This document shows, piece after piece, positions 24,225 through 33,084 of a stretch of 64,000 nt of DNA (positions are counted from its first letter, which is position 1; each line of letters opens with the position of its first letter). Under the pieces are notes generated by a model. It was not told the origin of the DNA. It did no database searches and worked only from the letters and a program-made list of their open reading frames with translations. The stretch lies in assembly GCF_001428805.1 (NCBI RefSeq), contig NZ_LMIS01000001.1:2983075-3047074 (forward strand), read 5' to 3'. The DNA is from Aeromicrobium sp. Root236 (lineage in GTDB: Bacteria; Actinomycetota; Actinomycetes; Propionibacteriales; Nocardioidaceae). The position numbers and the translations under genes are program-made.

Positions 24225-26674
24225 GCGTCCCCAGCAGGGCCAGGATCGTCATCATCGGCGGAGGCGTCGTCGGGACGAGCGTCGCCTACCACCTGACGAA
24301 GGCCGGCGAGAGCGACGTCGTGCTGCTCGAGCAGGGCGAGCTGTCCTCGGGCACGACGTGGCACGCCGCTGGGCTGGTCGGCCAGCTCCGCGCGACGCAG
24401 GCCGGTACGACCTTGGTGCAGTACAGTGCGGCGCTCTACGAACAGCTCGAGGACGAGGTCGGGCTGAGCTCGGGCTTCAAGCGGTGCGGCGGCGTCACGG
24501 TCGCCCGCACCGAGGACCGCATGGAGCAGCTGCGCCGCACGGTCGCCACCGCCGCGGCGTACGACCTGGAGTGCGAGCTGCTCACGCCCGAGCAGGCCGG
24601 CGAGCGCTACCCGTTGCTCGAGACCGGTGATCTCGTCGGCGGCATCTGGCTGCCCGGCGACGGCACCGCGAACCCGACCGACCTGACCCAGGCGCTGGCT
24701 CGGGGCGCCAGGCAACGAGGAGCCACTGTCGTCGAGCACGTACGTGTGACCGAGGTCCTCGTCGACGGCGGCGCGGTCACCGGCGTCCGGACGGACCAGG
24801 GCGACATCGAGGCTGACATCGTCGTCAACTGCGCCGGCCAGTGGGCGCACCACCTGGCGGCGCAGCTCGGCGTTGCCGTACCGCTGCACTCCGCTGAGCA
24901 CTTCTACGTCGTGACGGACCAGATCGACGGCGTCCGCCCCGACCTGCCGATCCTGCGCGACCCCGACGGCTACACGTACTTCAAGGAGGAGGTCGGCGGG
25001 CTCGTCGTCGGCGGCTTCGAGCCCGAGGCCAAGCCGTGGGTCGCACCCGACCAGATCCCCTACCCGTTCGAGTTCCAGCTGCTCGACGAGGACTGGGACC
25101 ACTTCCAGATCCTGATGGACAGCGCCCTGGAACGGATCCCCGCCCTTCACGACACCGGCATCCGCAAGTTCTACAACGGTCCCGAGAGCTTCACGCCCGA
25201 CAACCAGTTCATCCTCGGCGAGGCGCCTTCCGTGCGAGGGTTCTTCGTCGGCGCCGGCTTCAACTCCGTCGGCATCGCATCGGCCGGCGGCGCGGGGCGG
25301 GCGCTCGCCGAGTGGATCCTCGAGGGCGAGCCGACGGTCGACCTGCTGGCCGTCGACATCCGCCGGTTCGCGCCGTTCCAGAACGACAAGGCCTATCTGC
25401 GCGCCCGGGTCACCGAGGTGCTGGGCCTCCACTACGCCGTGCCGTGGCCCAACCGCGAGTACGACACCGCGCGCCCCCTGCGGACCTCGCCGGTCTACGA
25501 ACGCCTCGCCGACGCCAACGCCGGCTTCGGCAGCAAGATGGGCTGGGAGCGTGCCAACTTCTTCGCCCCGCCCGCGGTGGACCCGGCGATCCAGTACGCC
25601 TGGGGCAAGCAGAACTGGCTGCCGTGGTCGGCGGCCGAGCAGCGGGCCTGCCGTGAGGCCGTGGCGATCTTCGACCAGTCGTCGTTCTCCAAGTACGTCG
25701 TGCACGGCGCCGACGCCGAGGCCGCCCTGCAATGGATCTGCAGCAACGACGTCGCGGTCGCACCCGACCAGACGGTCTACACCGCCCTGCTCAACGAGCG
25801 CGGCGGCTACGAGTCGGACCTCACGGTGACCCGGGTGCACGACGACGAGTTCTTCCTCGTCGCGAGCTCGGCGACGACGGAGCGCGACCAGGACTGGATC
25901 CGGCGCAACATCCCGGCCGGGCTCGACGCGCAGATCCAGGACGTGACCGACCGACTGGCCGTCTTCGGTCTCATGGGACCGCGCTCGCGCGAGCTGCTGG
26001 CCGGCCTCACCGAGTCCGACGTCGGCGACGACGCGTTCCCGTTCGGTGCCAGCCGCGAGATCGAGCTCGCCGGCATCACCGTGCGGGCCACCCGCATCAC
26101 GTACGTCGGCGAGCTCGGGTGGGAGCTGTACGTCCGCACCCCCGACGCGTTGCAGCTCTACGACGTCCTCAAGGCGGACGGCCGCGAACTCGGGCTGGTC
26201 GACGCCGGCTACTACGCGATCGAGTCGATGCGCCTCGAGAAGGGCTATCGCGCGTACGGCCGCGAGCTCACGCCCGAGGTCGATCCCGTCGAGGCCGGGC
26301 TGAGCTTCACCTGCAAGCTCGGCACCGACATCGACTTCCTCGGCCGTGCCGCCGTCGAGAAGGCCAAGGCTGCCGGACCGTCACGCCGCCTCGTCTCGTT
26401 CGTCCTCGAGGACCCGGAGGTCATGGCCTGGGGCGGTGAGCTGCTCGTACGTGACGGGGTCGCCGCCGGCCAGGCCACGTCCGGTGCGTGGGGTGCGACC
26501 GTCGGCGCCGGGGTCGGTCTCGCCTGGGTGCACGCCCCCGACGGCGCGACCGCCGATGCTGCGTACGTGCGAGCCGGCACCTACCAGCTCGACGTCGGTG
26601 GCCGCCGCGTCCCTGTGACCGTCAGCCTCAAGCCCCTTTTCGATCTTTCAGGCGAAAGACTCCGCCCTTCTTGA
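24221..26674 (+). CDS. FAD-dependent dimethylglycine/sarcosine-type oxidase or dehydrogenase with GcvT domain
   Basis: An 817-residue two-domain enzyme. Residues ~1-420 are a DAO-type FAD domain with IVIIGGGVVGTSVAYHL and SSGTTWHAAGLVGQLR, in which H48 matches the covalent flavin histidine of dimethylglycine dehydrogenase/oxidase. Residues ~430-817 are an FAO_M/GcvT-type folate-binding region (NERGGYESDLTVTRV, LMGPRSRELL, YVGELGWELYV, GYRAYGRELTPEVDP, GLSFTCKL). The family oxidatively removes N-methyl groups and passes the one-carbon unit to tetrahydrofolate. It overlaps the kinase gene by four bases and the convergent glycosidase-like gene by 47 bp. The exact N-methylated substrate is unknown. 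Confidence 0.87.
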   Translation: MSVPSRARIVIIGGGVVGTSVAYHLTKAGESDVVLLEQGELSSGTTWHAAGLVGQLRATQAGTTLVQYSAALYEQLEDEVGLSSGFKRCGGVTVARTEDRMEQLRRTVATAAAYDLECELLTPEQAGERYPLLETGDLVGGIWLPGDGTANPTDLTQALARGARQRGATVVEHVRVTEVLVDGGAVTGVRTDQGDIEADIVVNCAGQWAHHLAAQLGVAVPLHSAEHFYVVTDQIDGVRPDLPILRDPDGYTYFKEEVGGLVVGGFEPEAKPWVAPDQIPYPFEFQLLDEDWDHFQILMDSALERIPALHDTGIRKFYNGPESFTPDNQFILGEAPSVRGFFVGAGFNSVGIASAGGAGRALAEWILEGEPTVDLLAVDIRRFAPFQNDKAYLRARVTEVLGLHYAVPWPNREYDTARPLRTSPVYERLADANAGFGSKMGWERANFFAPPAVDPAIQYAWGKQNWLPWSAAEQRACREAVAIFDQSSFSKYVVHGADAEAALQWICSNDVAVAPDQTVYTALLNERGGYESDLTVTRVHDDEFFLVASSATTERDQDWIRRNIPAGLDAQIQDVTDRLAVFGLMGPRSRELLAGLTESDVGDDAFPFGASREIELAGITVRATRITYVGELGWELYVRTPDALQLYDVLKADGRELGLVDAGYYAIESMRLEKGYRAYGRELTPEVDPVEAGLSFTCKLGTDIDFLGRAAVEKAKAAGPSRRLVSFVLEDPEVMAWGGELLVRDGVAAGQATSGAWGATVGAGVGLAWVHAPDGATADAAYVRAGTYQLDVGGRRVPVTVSLKPLFDLSGERLRPS

Positions 26675-28988
26675 CCGTGCCGTTGCCCGAGAGCTCCAGG
26701 CCGTAGATGATCCGTGGGGCGCCGTCGAGCGTCAGGGTGGTGCGGCGGTTCGTCACCGCGAGCGAGGTCCGCTGCCCGATCGCGTCGACCTGCGTCGCGC
26801 TCGTGCCCGACGTCGCGACCGTCAGGCTGGTCTTGGTCGGCCACGGATCGACCCAGACCTCCGGCGCAGGGAAGTTGCGCTCGGGCGAGGGCTCGTGGTC
26901 GGGGTTGAGGATGTAGCCGTCGGCGCGGTTCCACAGCACTGCGGCGTGACCGTCGGGGGTGTCGAACACCAGCCCCTTGGTCTTCGCGTCGTCGAACGCC
27001 AGAGGTCCGAGGTAGGTCGCCTGGTCGAACGTCCGCGCCGCCGTGGCGTACGCCAGCAGCGACGGCTTGGCGCTGACGTCGCGGTTCATCAGGCCGAAGT
27101 GGTACTCGACGTTGTCCGGGTCGGCGGCCTGCGCGTTGCCCAGCACGCTGTCGTGGAACTGGTACCAGCACACGTTGCGGATGCCCTCGGCCTTGGCGAG
27201 AGCGAGCGTCAGGAAGACGTTCTCGGCGGCGTGCCGATAGGTGTCGTTCCACCACCCGTTGGGTCGCGTGCAGGCGTACGCCTCGGTCAGCCAGATCTCC
27301 TTCTCACCGTAGTCCGCCATGAGCGCCTTGAGCTGGCGCAGGCCGCCTGCGAAGTTCCAGTAGCGGCCCTCGCTCGTGGCGTCGTACGGCTCGGGCGGGT
27401 CGTAGTCGGGCGTGAAGTTGCCGCGGCCGGGGTGATAGGCGAAGCCGTCGATCAGGTCCCAGCCGCCGGCGGCATGGAAGTTCTCCAACCACGGCTTGTC
27501 CATGCCGGCGAGGCCGTTGTTGAGGATCTTGATGTCCGCGCCGGTCGCGGCACGGCGCTCGACGACCGGTCGCAGGGCCTTGTCGATGTACGCCTGGGCG
27601 GCGACGCCGGTGTTGAATGGCCGGTTGAGCTCGTTGCCGACCTCGAAGTACGTCGCACCGGCGGCGACGGCCACAGCGAGCTTGTCCGCCGCCCACTGGG
27701 CAGCGACCGCGTCGGTGACGTCGAGGCTCGGCTGGAGCTCGATGTTGTGGAGCATGCCGCGTTGGTCGAACGCCGACGGCGGCAGGCCGGGCCCTCCTGC
27801 GTACGAGATGCGGACCCAGTTGATGCCGACCTTCTGCCACAGGTCGAGCAGGGCGGTCGCCGACGGCACCTGCAGCCAGGGGTAGTTGGCGATGCCGAAC
27901 ATGCTCTGCTCGCCCGCCGCGTAGTCCGCCGGCGGGAGCACCGTCAGGTTCGTGCGCGCGAACGCCTCGTCGTCACCGCTCGCGGCGGTGACCTCGGCGA
28001 CCGAGATGCCGTAGGCGGGCGCGGGCAGGGTGAAGGTGTGCTCCCAGGTCGAGGCTGCGGAGACCGGCGCCGTCACCGACTCGGTCTTCAGGGTCGCGCC
28101 GTTGAAGTCCTTGACCCACCACGAGAGCACGACATTGCGGGCGCTCGAGCTGCCGTTCGCGACGAGAGCCGTGACCGACATCGTCTGACCTGCGGCGTCC
28201 CAGATGTTGAAGTCCCGGTCGGTCCACAGCTCGACGCCGAGCTCGCGGCTGGTGCCGATCACGGCCGTCGCCGACGGGCGGGTCTCGCTGAAGTAGAAGT
28301 CGGCCTGGCTGAGCAGGCTGCCGTCGGCCTGCGGCTTCGCCGAGCAGTGGATCCAGGTCGCGTTGGTCCAGTCCTGCTTGGACCGCTCGAGCAGGAACAT
28401 GCCGTGCAGCGCACCCCACGTCGACGCGTGCGCGATGCCGACGGTGTCCTCGTACGGGATGCCGCCACCGGTGTCGCGGACCCACTCGGTGATCGGGACG
28501 AACCGGTCGGGCTCGGTCGCGCCGGCGATGGCCCGGCTGAACAGGAACCCGTCGGGGACCAGGGTTGAGGGACCGGTGGTGTGCCACTCGAGGTGCACGT
28601 GGTTGGTCGACACCCAGAACAGGCCGTAGACCGTCGTGGCGCCGGCCGTCGCCGGCATGACGTAGTCCATGCGGATCGCCCGGGTGCCGTCCGCCAGCGT
28701 GACGAGGCTCGGCGTGCCACCGGTCGAGATCTGGACACCGGCGGCGCTGTCCTTGACCTGGAACTTCGAGCCCTGCGAGCGGACGACTCCGGCCGCGTCG
28801 CGGATCGCGAGGCGGCCACCGGGACTCGCGAGGATGCTGACCCCGCTCGCACTGAGGGTCACGTCTCCGGCCGCCGCCGTGGCCGCGACGACCCGGCTCG
28901 GCTCGGCGGCGAGGAGCACCCCGGCGGCGAACGTCGCGCCGAGGAAGCCGCGTCTGGACATGGGGGATCGAGGGGTCTCGGACGTCAT
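26628..28988 (-). CDS. Tat-exported glycoside-hydrolase-like protein (clan A TIM barrel)
   Basis: A 786-residue secreted protein. A twin-arginine signal (SRRGFLGATFAAGVLLAA) is followed by a beta-rich N-terminal region (~40-350), a TIM-barrel domain (~360-660) and a small C-terminal beta domain. The barrel carries YFEVGNELNRP and IWLTEAYACT, matching the acid/base (about E453) and nucleophile (about E569) glutamates of clan GH-A; the family within the clan is not clear. Three consecutive ATGs start the frame; the third (28988) is chosen because CAGGAG ends six bases before it, while the first abuts it. It is divergent from lacI with shared operators, and its 3' end overlaps the convergent oxidase gene by 47 bp. 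Confidence 0.75.
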   Translation of the reverse strand: MTSETPRSPMSRRGFLGATFAAGVLLAAEPSRVVAATAAAGDVTLSASGVSILASPGGRLAIRDAAGVVRSQGSKFQVKDSAAGVQISTGGTPSLVTLADGTRAIRMDYVMPATAGATTVYGLFWVSTNHVHLEWHTTGPSTLVPDGFLFSRAIAGATEPDRFVPITEWVRDTGGGIPYEDTVGIAHASTWGALHGMFLLERSKQDWTNATWIHCSAKPQADGSLLSQADFYFSETRPSATAVIGTSRELGVELWTDRDFNIWDAAGQTMSVTALVANGSSSARNVVLSWWVKDFNGATLKTESVTAPVSAASTWEHTFTLPAPAYGISVAEVTAASGDDEAFARTNLTVLPPADYAAGEQSMFGIANYPWLQVPSATALLDLWQKVGINWVRISYAGGPGLPPSAFDQRGMLHNIELQPSLDVTDAVAAQWAADKLAVAVAAGATYFEVGNELNRPFNTGVAAQAYIDKALRPVVERRAATGADIKILNNGLAGMDKPWLENFHAAGGWDLIDGFAYHPGRGNFTPDYDPPEPYDATSEGRYWNFAGGLRQLKALMADYGEKEIWLTEAYACTRPNGWWNDTYRHAAENVFLTLALAKAEGIRNVCWYQFHDSVLGNAQAADPDNVEYHFGLMNRDVSAKPSLLAYATAARTFDQATYLGPLAFDDAKTKGLVFDTPDGHAAVLWNRADGYILNPDHEPSPERNFPAPEVWVDPWPTKTSLTVATSGTSATQVDAIGQRTSLAVTNRRTTLTLDGAPRIIYGLELSGNGTVKKGGVFRLKDRKGA

Positions 28989-29032
28989 CATCATCTCCTG
29001 AGGGCAGGAAGGCCTGCCGTTCCGCGCCCATT

Positions 29033-29050
29033 TGATAATCCCTATTAGCG
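29033..29050. promoter_or_regulatory. LacI-type operator, site 1
   Basis: TGATAATCCCTATTAGCG matches site 2 at 29111-29128 in 15 of 18 positions. It lies 45 bp upstream of the glycosidase-like gene start, in the 177-bp divergent spacer (28989-29165). Nothing else was recognised in that spacer apart from the two sites and ribosome sites. Confidence 0.6.
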
Positions 29051-29110
29051 ATGAGCGTGGGTGCCATGCTGCGCGGGGTTACAGGAATGTGTCAAGGGGG
29101 TTGCGGGATC

Positions 29111-29128
29111 TGAAAATACGTATTAGCG
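29111..29128. promoter_or_regulatory. LacI-type operator, site 2
   Basis: TGAAAATACGTATTAGCG contains the perfect palindrome AATACGTATT with the central CG typical of LacI-family sites. It is 37 bp before the lacI start and 78 bp from site 1 (start to start, between seven and eight helical turns), allowing cooperative or looped binding that controls both directions. Confidence 0.65.
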
Positions 29129-29165
29129 TCTCGGCCTATTCGTACGGACGAGGGATGGGAACGGC

Positions 29166-30197
29166 ATGGCACCCAAGGCGCGCAACGTGACGCAGCGCGA
29201 GATCGCCCGCATCGCGGGGGTCAGTCAGACGACGGTCTCGATGGTCCTCAACGACCGCGACGGCTCCAACGTGCGCATCCCCGAAGCCACCCGTGAGCGG
29301 GTCAAGCGGGCGATCGAGCAGTCGACCTACGTCGCCGATCCGGCCGCCCGCCGCCTCGCCGGCCTCGACAACCAGATCATGGGCGTCTTCACGTACGAGG
29401 CGGCGCTGTCGCCCGAGAGCATGGACTTCTACGGTCCGCTGCTCAACGGGCTCGAGCGGGCCGCCGAGCAGGTCGGCTGTGACCTGCTGTTCTTCACCAG
29501 CTCACCCGTCGAGGACGGCACGCGCAGCCTGTTCCACCGCAAGACCCGGCTGCGCCTGGCCGACGGCTGCATCCTGCTGGGTCAGCAGATGGACGGCGAC
29601 GACCTCAAGCGGCTCGTCGACGAGGAGTTCCCGTTCGTCGCCGTCGGCCGCCGCGACGAGACCACGGCCAAGGTGCCGTACGTCGGCATCGACTACGTCA
29701 GCCTCACCGCCGAGCTGATCGCGCGCGCCGCCGACCTCGGACACCGCGAGGCGCTCTACGTGCATCGCGGCCGCAACAGCCCCACGGCCCGTGACCGCCT
29801 CCAGGAGATCCACGCCTCGAACGCGTCCGGTGGCCCGCGCTTCACGCTGGTCGACGGTGTGGACACGATCGTCGACGACCTGGCCCGGACCGGCGCGACC
29901 CTGGTGTTCGCGGAGGACGCGTTCCTCGCCGAGGACGTGGCGCTCGCCCTCGGCAAGGCCGGGATCGCCGCGCCCGAGCAGGTGTCGCTGACGGCGCTCG
30001 GCGAGGTGCGGGGACATCGCGCCAACGGTCACCCGCTGTCGGGCTTCCAGGTGCCGCGCCAGCAGGTCGCCGCTGAGGCGCTCAACCTGCTCCAGCAGCT
30101 CGTCACGACACCGTCCGACGAGTGGTCCGGCCTCGACACCCAGCGCCTGCTGCCCGGCCAGCTCGAGCTCGGCGAGACGTTGGTCCAGCGGGCATGA
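29166..30197 (+). CDS. LacI-family transcriptional regulator
   Basis: A 343-residue regulator of typical length. The N-terminal helix-turn-helix reads VTQREIARIAGVSQTTVSMVLNDRDGSNVRIPEATRERV, followed by the hinge region and a periplasmic-binding-protein-like effector domain (about 65-340) with DGCILLGQQMDGDDLKRLVDEEFPFVAVGRRD and VSLTALGEVRGHRANGHPLSGFQVPRQQVAAEAL. It heads a tightly packed operon with the FAD oxidoreductase, ABC importer and GH13 enzyme, and is divergent from the secreted glycosidase-like gene. Two near-identical operators lie in the spacer, so it probably represses itself, the operon and the secreted enzyme until a sugar appears. Confidence 0.92.
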   Translation: MAPKARNVTQREIARIAGVSQTTVSMVLNDRDGSNVRIPEATRERVKRAIEQSTYVADPAARRLAGLDNQIMGVFTYEAALSPESMDFYGPLLNGLERAAEQVGCDLLFFTSSPVEDGTRSLFHRKTRLRLADGCILLGQQMDGDDLKRLVDEEFPFVAVGRRDETTAKVPYVGIDYVSLTAELIARAADLGHREALYVHRGRNSPTARDRLQEIHASNASGGPRFTLVDGVDTIVDDLARTGATLVFAEDAFLAEDVALALGKAGIAAPEQVSLTALGEVRGHRANGHPLSGFQVPRQQVAAEALNLLQQLVTTPSDEWSGLDTQRLLPGQLELGETLVQRA

Positions 30198-31798
30198 GGA
30201 CTCTTCACACCGACGTCGCCGTCATCGGCGGCGGGCTCGGCGGCGTCGCGGCCGCCCTCGCGGTGCTGCGCCGCGGCCAGCGCGTCGTGCTGACCGAGCA
30301 GTACCCATGGCTCGGCGGGCAGCTCACCTCCCAGGGTGTGCCGCCCGACGAGCACATCTGGGTCGAGCAGTTCGGTGTCACCGCCGGCTACCGAGCGCTG
30401 CGCGAGGGCATCCGTCGCTACTACCGCGACCACTATCCGCTGACCGACCTCGCCCGGCGAGACCTCCAGCTCAACCCCGGGCGGGGTCGCGTCAGCAGGC
30501 TGTGCCACGAGCCGCGGGTCGCGCTCGCGGTGATCACCCAGATGCTGGCGCCCCACCTGTCGAGCGGCCGGCTCACGATCCTCCAGCCGTACGCCCCGGT
30601 GGCCGCCGAGGTGTCCGACGACGTCGTCGGCTCGGTGACGCTGGCGCCTCTCCACACCGGCGAGGAGGTCGTGGTCGAGGCAGCGATGGTGCTCGACGCG
30701 ACCGAGACCGGCGACCTGCTGCCGCTGACCGGCACGGCGTACGTCGTGGGCACCGAGTCGCGCGCCGAGACCGGCGAGCCGAGCGCGCCCGACAAGGCTG
30801 ACCCCGACAACGTGCAGTCGATCGCCTGGTGCTTCGCGTTCGACCACGAGGAGGGCGCCGACCACACGATCGAGCGGCCCGCGACCTACGACTACTGGCG
30901 GACCTACCAGCCGTCGTTCTGGGGCGACACGATGCTGTCGTTCACCGCGCCGCACCCACGCACCCTCACCCCAGAGGTGCGCACGCTTCACGTCAATCCC
31001 AAGCTGACCGAGGGAGCGCCCGAGGACCCGCGCTACGACGCGGGCGACAGCGACCTCTGGGAGTTCCGGCGGATCGCCGCACGGGCGACGTTCCAGCGCG
31101 GCGCGTACGAGAGCGACATCGTGCTCGCCAACTGGCCACAGCTCGACTACCTCGGCGGCTCGATCGTCGACAACCCGGAGCGCGAGCGGCACCTCGCCGC
31201 GGCCAAGGAGCAGTCGAGGTCGTTCTTCTACTGGCTGCAGACCGAGGCGCCGCGTCCCGACGGCGGCACGGGCTGGCCGGGACTGCGGCTGCGCGGGGAC
31301 GTGCTCGGCAGCGACGACGGCTTCGCCCAGGCGCCCTACATCCGGGAGTCGCGACGCATCCGCGCCGTGAAGACCGTGGTGGAGCAGGACGTCTCGGTTC
31401 GCGTACGCGGTCACGCCGGCCCGGCGACGTTCGACGACTCGGTCGGCATCGGGATGTACCGGATCGACCTGCATCCCTCGACGGGCGGCGACAACTACAT
31501 CGACGTCGAGTGCGCACCGTTCGAGATCCCGCTGGGTGCCCTGGTGCCCGTGGCGACCCAGAACCTGTTGCCGGCCGCCAAGAACATCGGCACGACACAC
31601 ATCACCAACGGTGCCTACCGGCTGCATCCCGTCGAGTGGAACATCGGCGAGTCCGCCGGTGAGCTCGCGACGTTCTGCCTGGAGCGATCGATTCTTCCGA
31701 GAGATGTCGTCTCGGTACCCGAGCTGGTCCGCCAGTTCCAAACCCGCCTCGTCGAGGCGGGGGTTGAAATCCATTGGCCCGAGATCCTCGGCTACTGA
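30194..31798 (+). CDS. FAD-dependent oxidoreductase (FAD_oxidored family)
   Basis: A 534-residue flavoprotein. The N-terminal dinucleotide-binding motif DVAVIGGGLGGVAAALAVLRRGQRVVLTEQYPWLGGQLTSQGVPPDEH matches the PF12831-type group, and LDATETGDLLPLTGTAYVVG is the second conserved block; the C-terminus has VTQNLLPAAKNIGTTHITNGAYRLHPVEWNIGESAG, also typical. Such proteins are repeatedly found in polysaccharide-utilisation contexts, but the reaction is not established. ATG 30194 overlaps the lacI stop (ATGA). Its place between regulator and sugar importer implies a redox step on an imported sugar or its aglycone. No signal peptide, so it acts in the cytoplasm. Confidence 0.82.
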   Translation: MRTLHTDVAVIGGGLGGVAAALAVLRRGQRVVLTEQYPWLGGQLTSQGVPPDEHIWVEQFGVTAGYRALREGIRRYYRDHYPLTDLARRDLQLNPGRGRVSRLCHEPRVALAVITQMLAPHLSSGRLTILQPYAPVAAEVSDDVVGSVTLAPLHTGEEVVVEAAMVLDATETGDLLPLTGTAYVVGTESRAETGEPSAPDKADPDNVQSIAWCFAFDHEEGADHTIERPATYDYWRTYQPSFWGDTMLSFTAPHPRTLTPEVRTLHVNPKLTEGAPEDPRYDAGDSDLWEFRRIAARATFQRGAYESDIVLANWPQLDYLGGSIVDNPERERHLAAAKEQSRSFFYWLQTEAPRPDGGTGWPGLRLRGDVLGSDDGFAQAPYIRESRRIRAVKTVVEQDVSVRVRGHAGPATFDDSVGIGMYRIDLHPSTGGDNYIDVECAPFEIPLGALVPVATQNLLPAAKNIGTTHITNGAYRLHPVEWNIGESAGELATFCLERSILPRDVVSVPELVRQFQTRLVEAGVEIHWPEILGY

Positions 31799-31809
31799 AG
31801 GAAGAACCC

Positions 31810-33084
31810 ATGAAGACAACGAAGAAGCTGGTCAGGGTCGCTGCCCTGGCTGCTGCCGTCGCGATGGTGGCGTCCGCGTGCAGCGGCTCCGACTCCGGTG
31901 GCGGCGAGTCCGGCCCCAACAGTGTGAAGCTCCGCATGACGGTCTGGACCGCTGACGAGGCGCAGCTCGCGCTGTTCAACAAGATCGCCGACGCCTACAA
32001 GGCTGACCACAAGGAGATCAAGTCGATCACGTTCGACAGCCTGCCGTTCCCGGAGTACAACACGACGCTGACGACCCAGATCGCCGGTGGCAACTCGCCG
32101 GACCTGGCGTGGATGGGCGACCTCTCCAAGGACCTCATCGCGTCGGACGCCCTCGTGCCGCTGACGGACAAGCTCAAGGACACGAAGGGCTGGAACTACG
32201 ACGACCTGCTCGGCAGCGTCACGTCGGAGTACACCGAGGACGGCAAGCTGTACGCCTACCCGTTCAGCAACTCGCCGTTCGGCCTCTACGTCAACAAGGA
32301 CCTGCTCGCCAAGGCCAAGGCGAAGATTGACCCGGCCAACCTGACGTGGGACCAGGTCTCCAAGGTCGGCGCCGCGGTCAACAAGGCCACCGGCAAGGGC
32401 GGCTTCGTGATCCGCGACTTCGACTTCGCCAACTGGCAGACCCTGGCGACGGTCTGGACCGGCTTCGGCGCCTCGGCGTGGAGCAAGGACGGCAAGACGT
32501 GTGAGTTCGACAGCGACAAGATGGTCGACGCGTTCCAGTTCCTGCACGACGCGGTCTACGTCGACAAGTCGATGCCCGGACCGGGCACCACAGCTGACTT
32601 CTTCGCCGGCGACTCGGCCTTCACCGTCGCCCAGGTGTCACGCGCCTCGCTCCTCGACGGCTCCTTCAAGTACGACATCTACCCGCTGCCCGCTGGTCCG
32701 GCAGGCAAGGCGTCGGTGCTCGGGCAGGCCGGTGTCGGTGTGCTCAAGTCCAGCAAGCACGTGGACGAGGCGACCGACTTCCTCGCGTACCTGACGAACC
32801 CGGAGAACGCCGCCAAGCTCGCCCAGTTCTTCCCGCCGCCGCGCACCTCGCTGCTGTCGGGCAAGACCCTCGCCGCGAACAACCCGAAGCTCAATGCCGC
32901 ACAGCTGCAGAGCGTCGTCGTGGACCAGCTGGCTGACGCAGTGACCCTGCCCAACCACACCAGCCCGGCCGAGATCGCCCAGAAGGGCAAGACCGCGCTC
33001 GACGCGATGTGGAAGCCCGGCGCCGACGTCAAGAAGGTGCTGACCTCGGTCTGCTCCGCGATCGATCCGCTGCTCGCGAAGTGA
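31810..33084 (+). CDS. Sugar ABC transporter substrate-binding lipoprotein (cluster B/ family 1)
   Basis: A 424-residue extracellular solute-binding protein. A short signal with lipobox ASAC (C24) anchors it to the membrane. The mature part follows the family 1 (MalE/UgpB-like) pattern: LRMTVWTADEAQLALFNKIADAYKADH, GGNSPDLAWMGDLSKDLIASDALVPLTDKL, AYPFSNSPFGLYVNKDLLAKA and a C-terminal helical end. AAGGAAG lies five to six bases before ATG 31810. It follows the FAD enzyme by 11 bp and its stop overlaps the first permease start (GTGA). It should bind an oligosaccharide or glycoside; the ligand is not evident. Confidence 0.9.
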   Translation: MKTTKKLVRVAALAAAVAMVASACSGSDSGGGESGPNSVKLRMTVWTADEAQLALFNKIADAYKADHKEIKSITFDSLPFPEYNTTLTTQIAGGNSPDLAWMGDLSKDLIASDALVPLTDKLKDTKGWNYDDLLGSVTSEYTEDGKLYAYPFSNSPFGLYVNKDLLAKAKAKIDPANLTWDQVSKVGAAVNKATGKGGFVIRDFDFANWQTLATVWTGFGASAWSKDGKTCEFDSDKMVDAFQFLHDAVYVDKSMPGPGTTADFFAGDSAFTVAQVSRASLLDGSFKYDIYPLPAGPAGKASVLGQAGVGVLKSSKHVDEATDFLAYLTNPENAAKLAQFFPPPRTSLLSGKTLAANNPKLNAAQLQSVVVDQLADAVTLPNHTSPAEIAQKGKTALDAMWKPGADVKKVLTSVCSAIDPLLAK

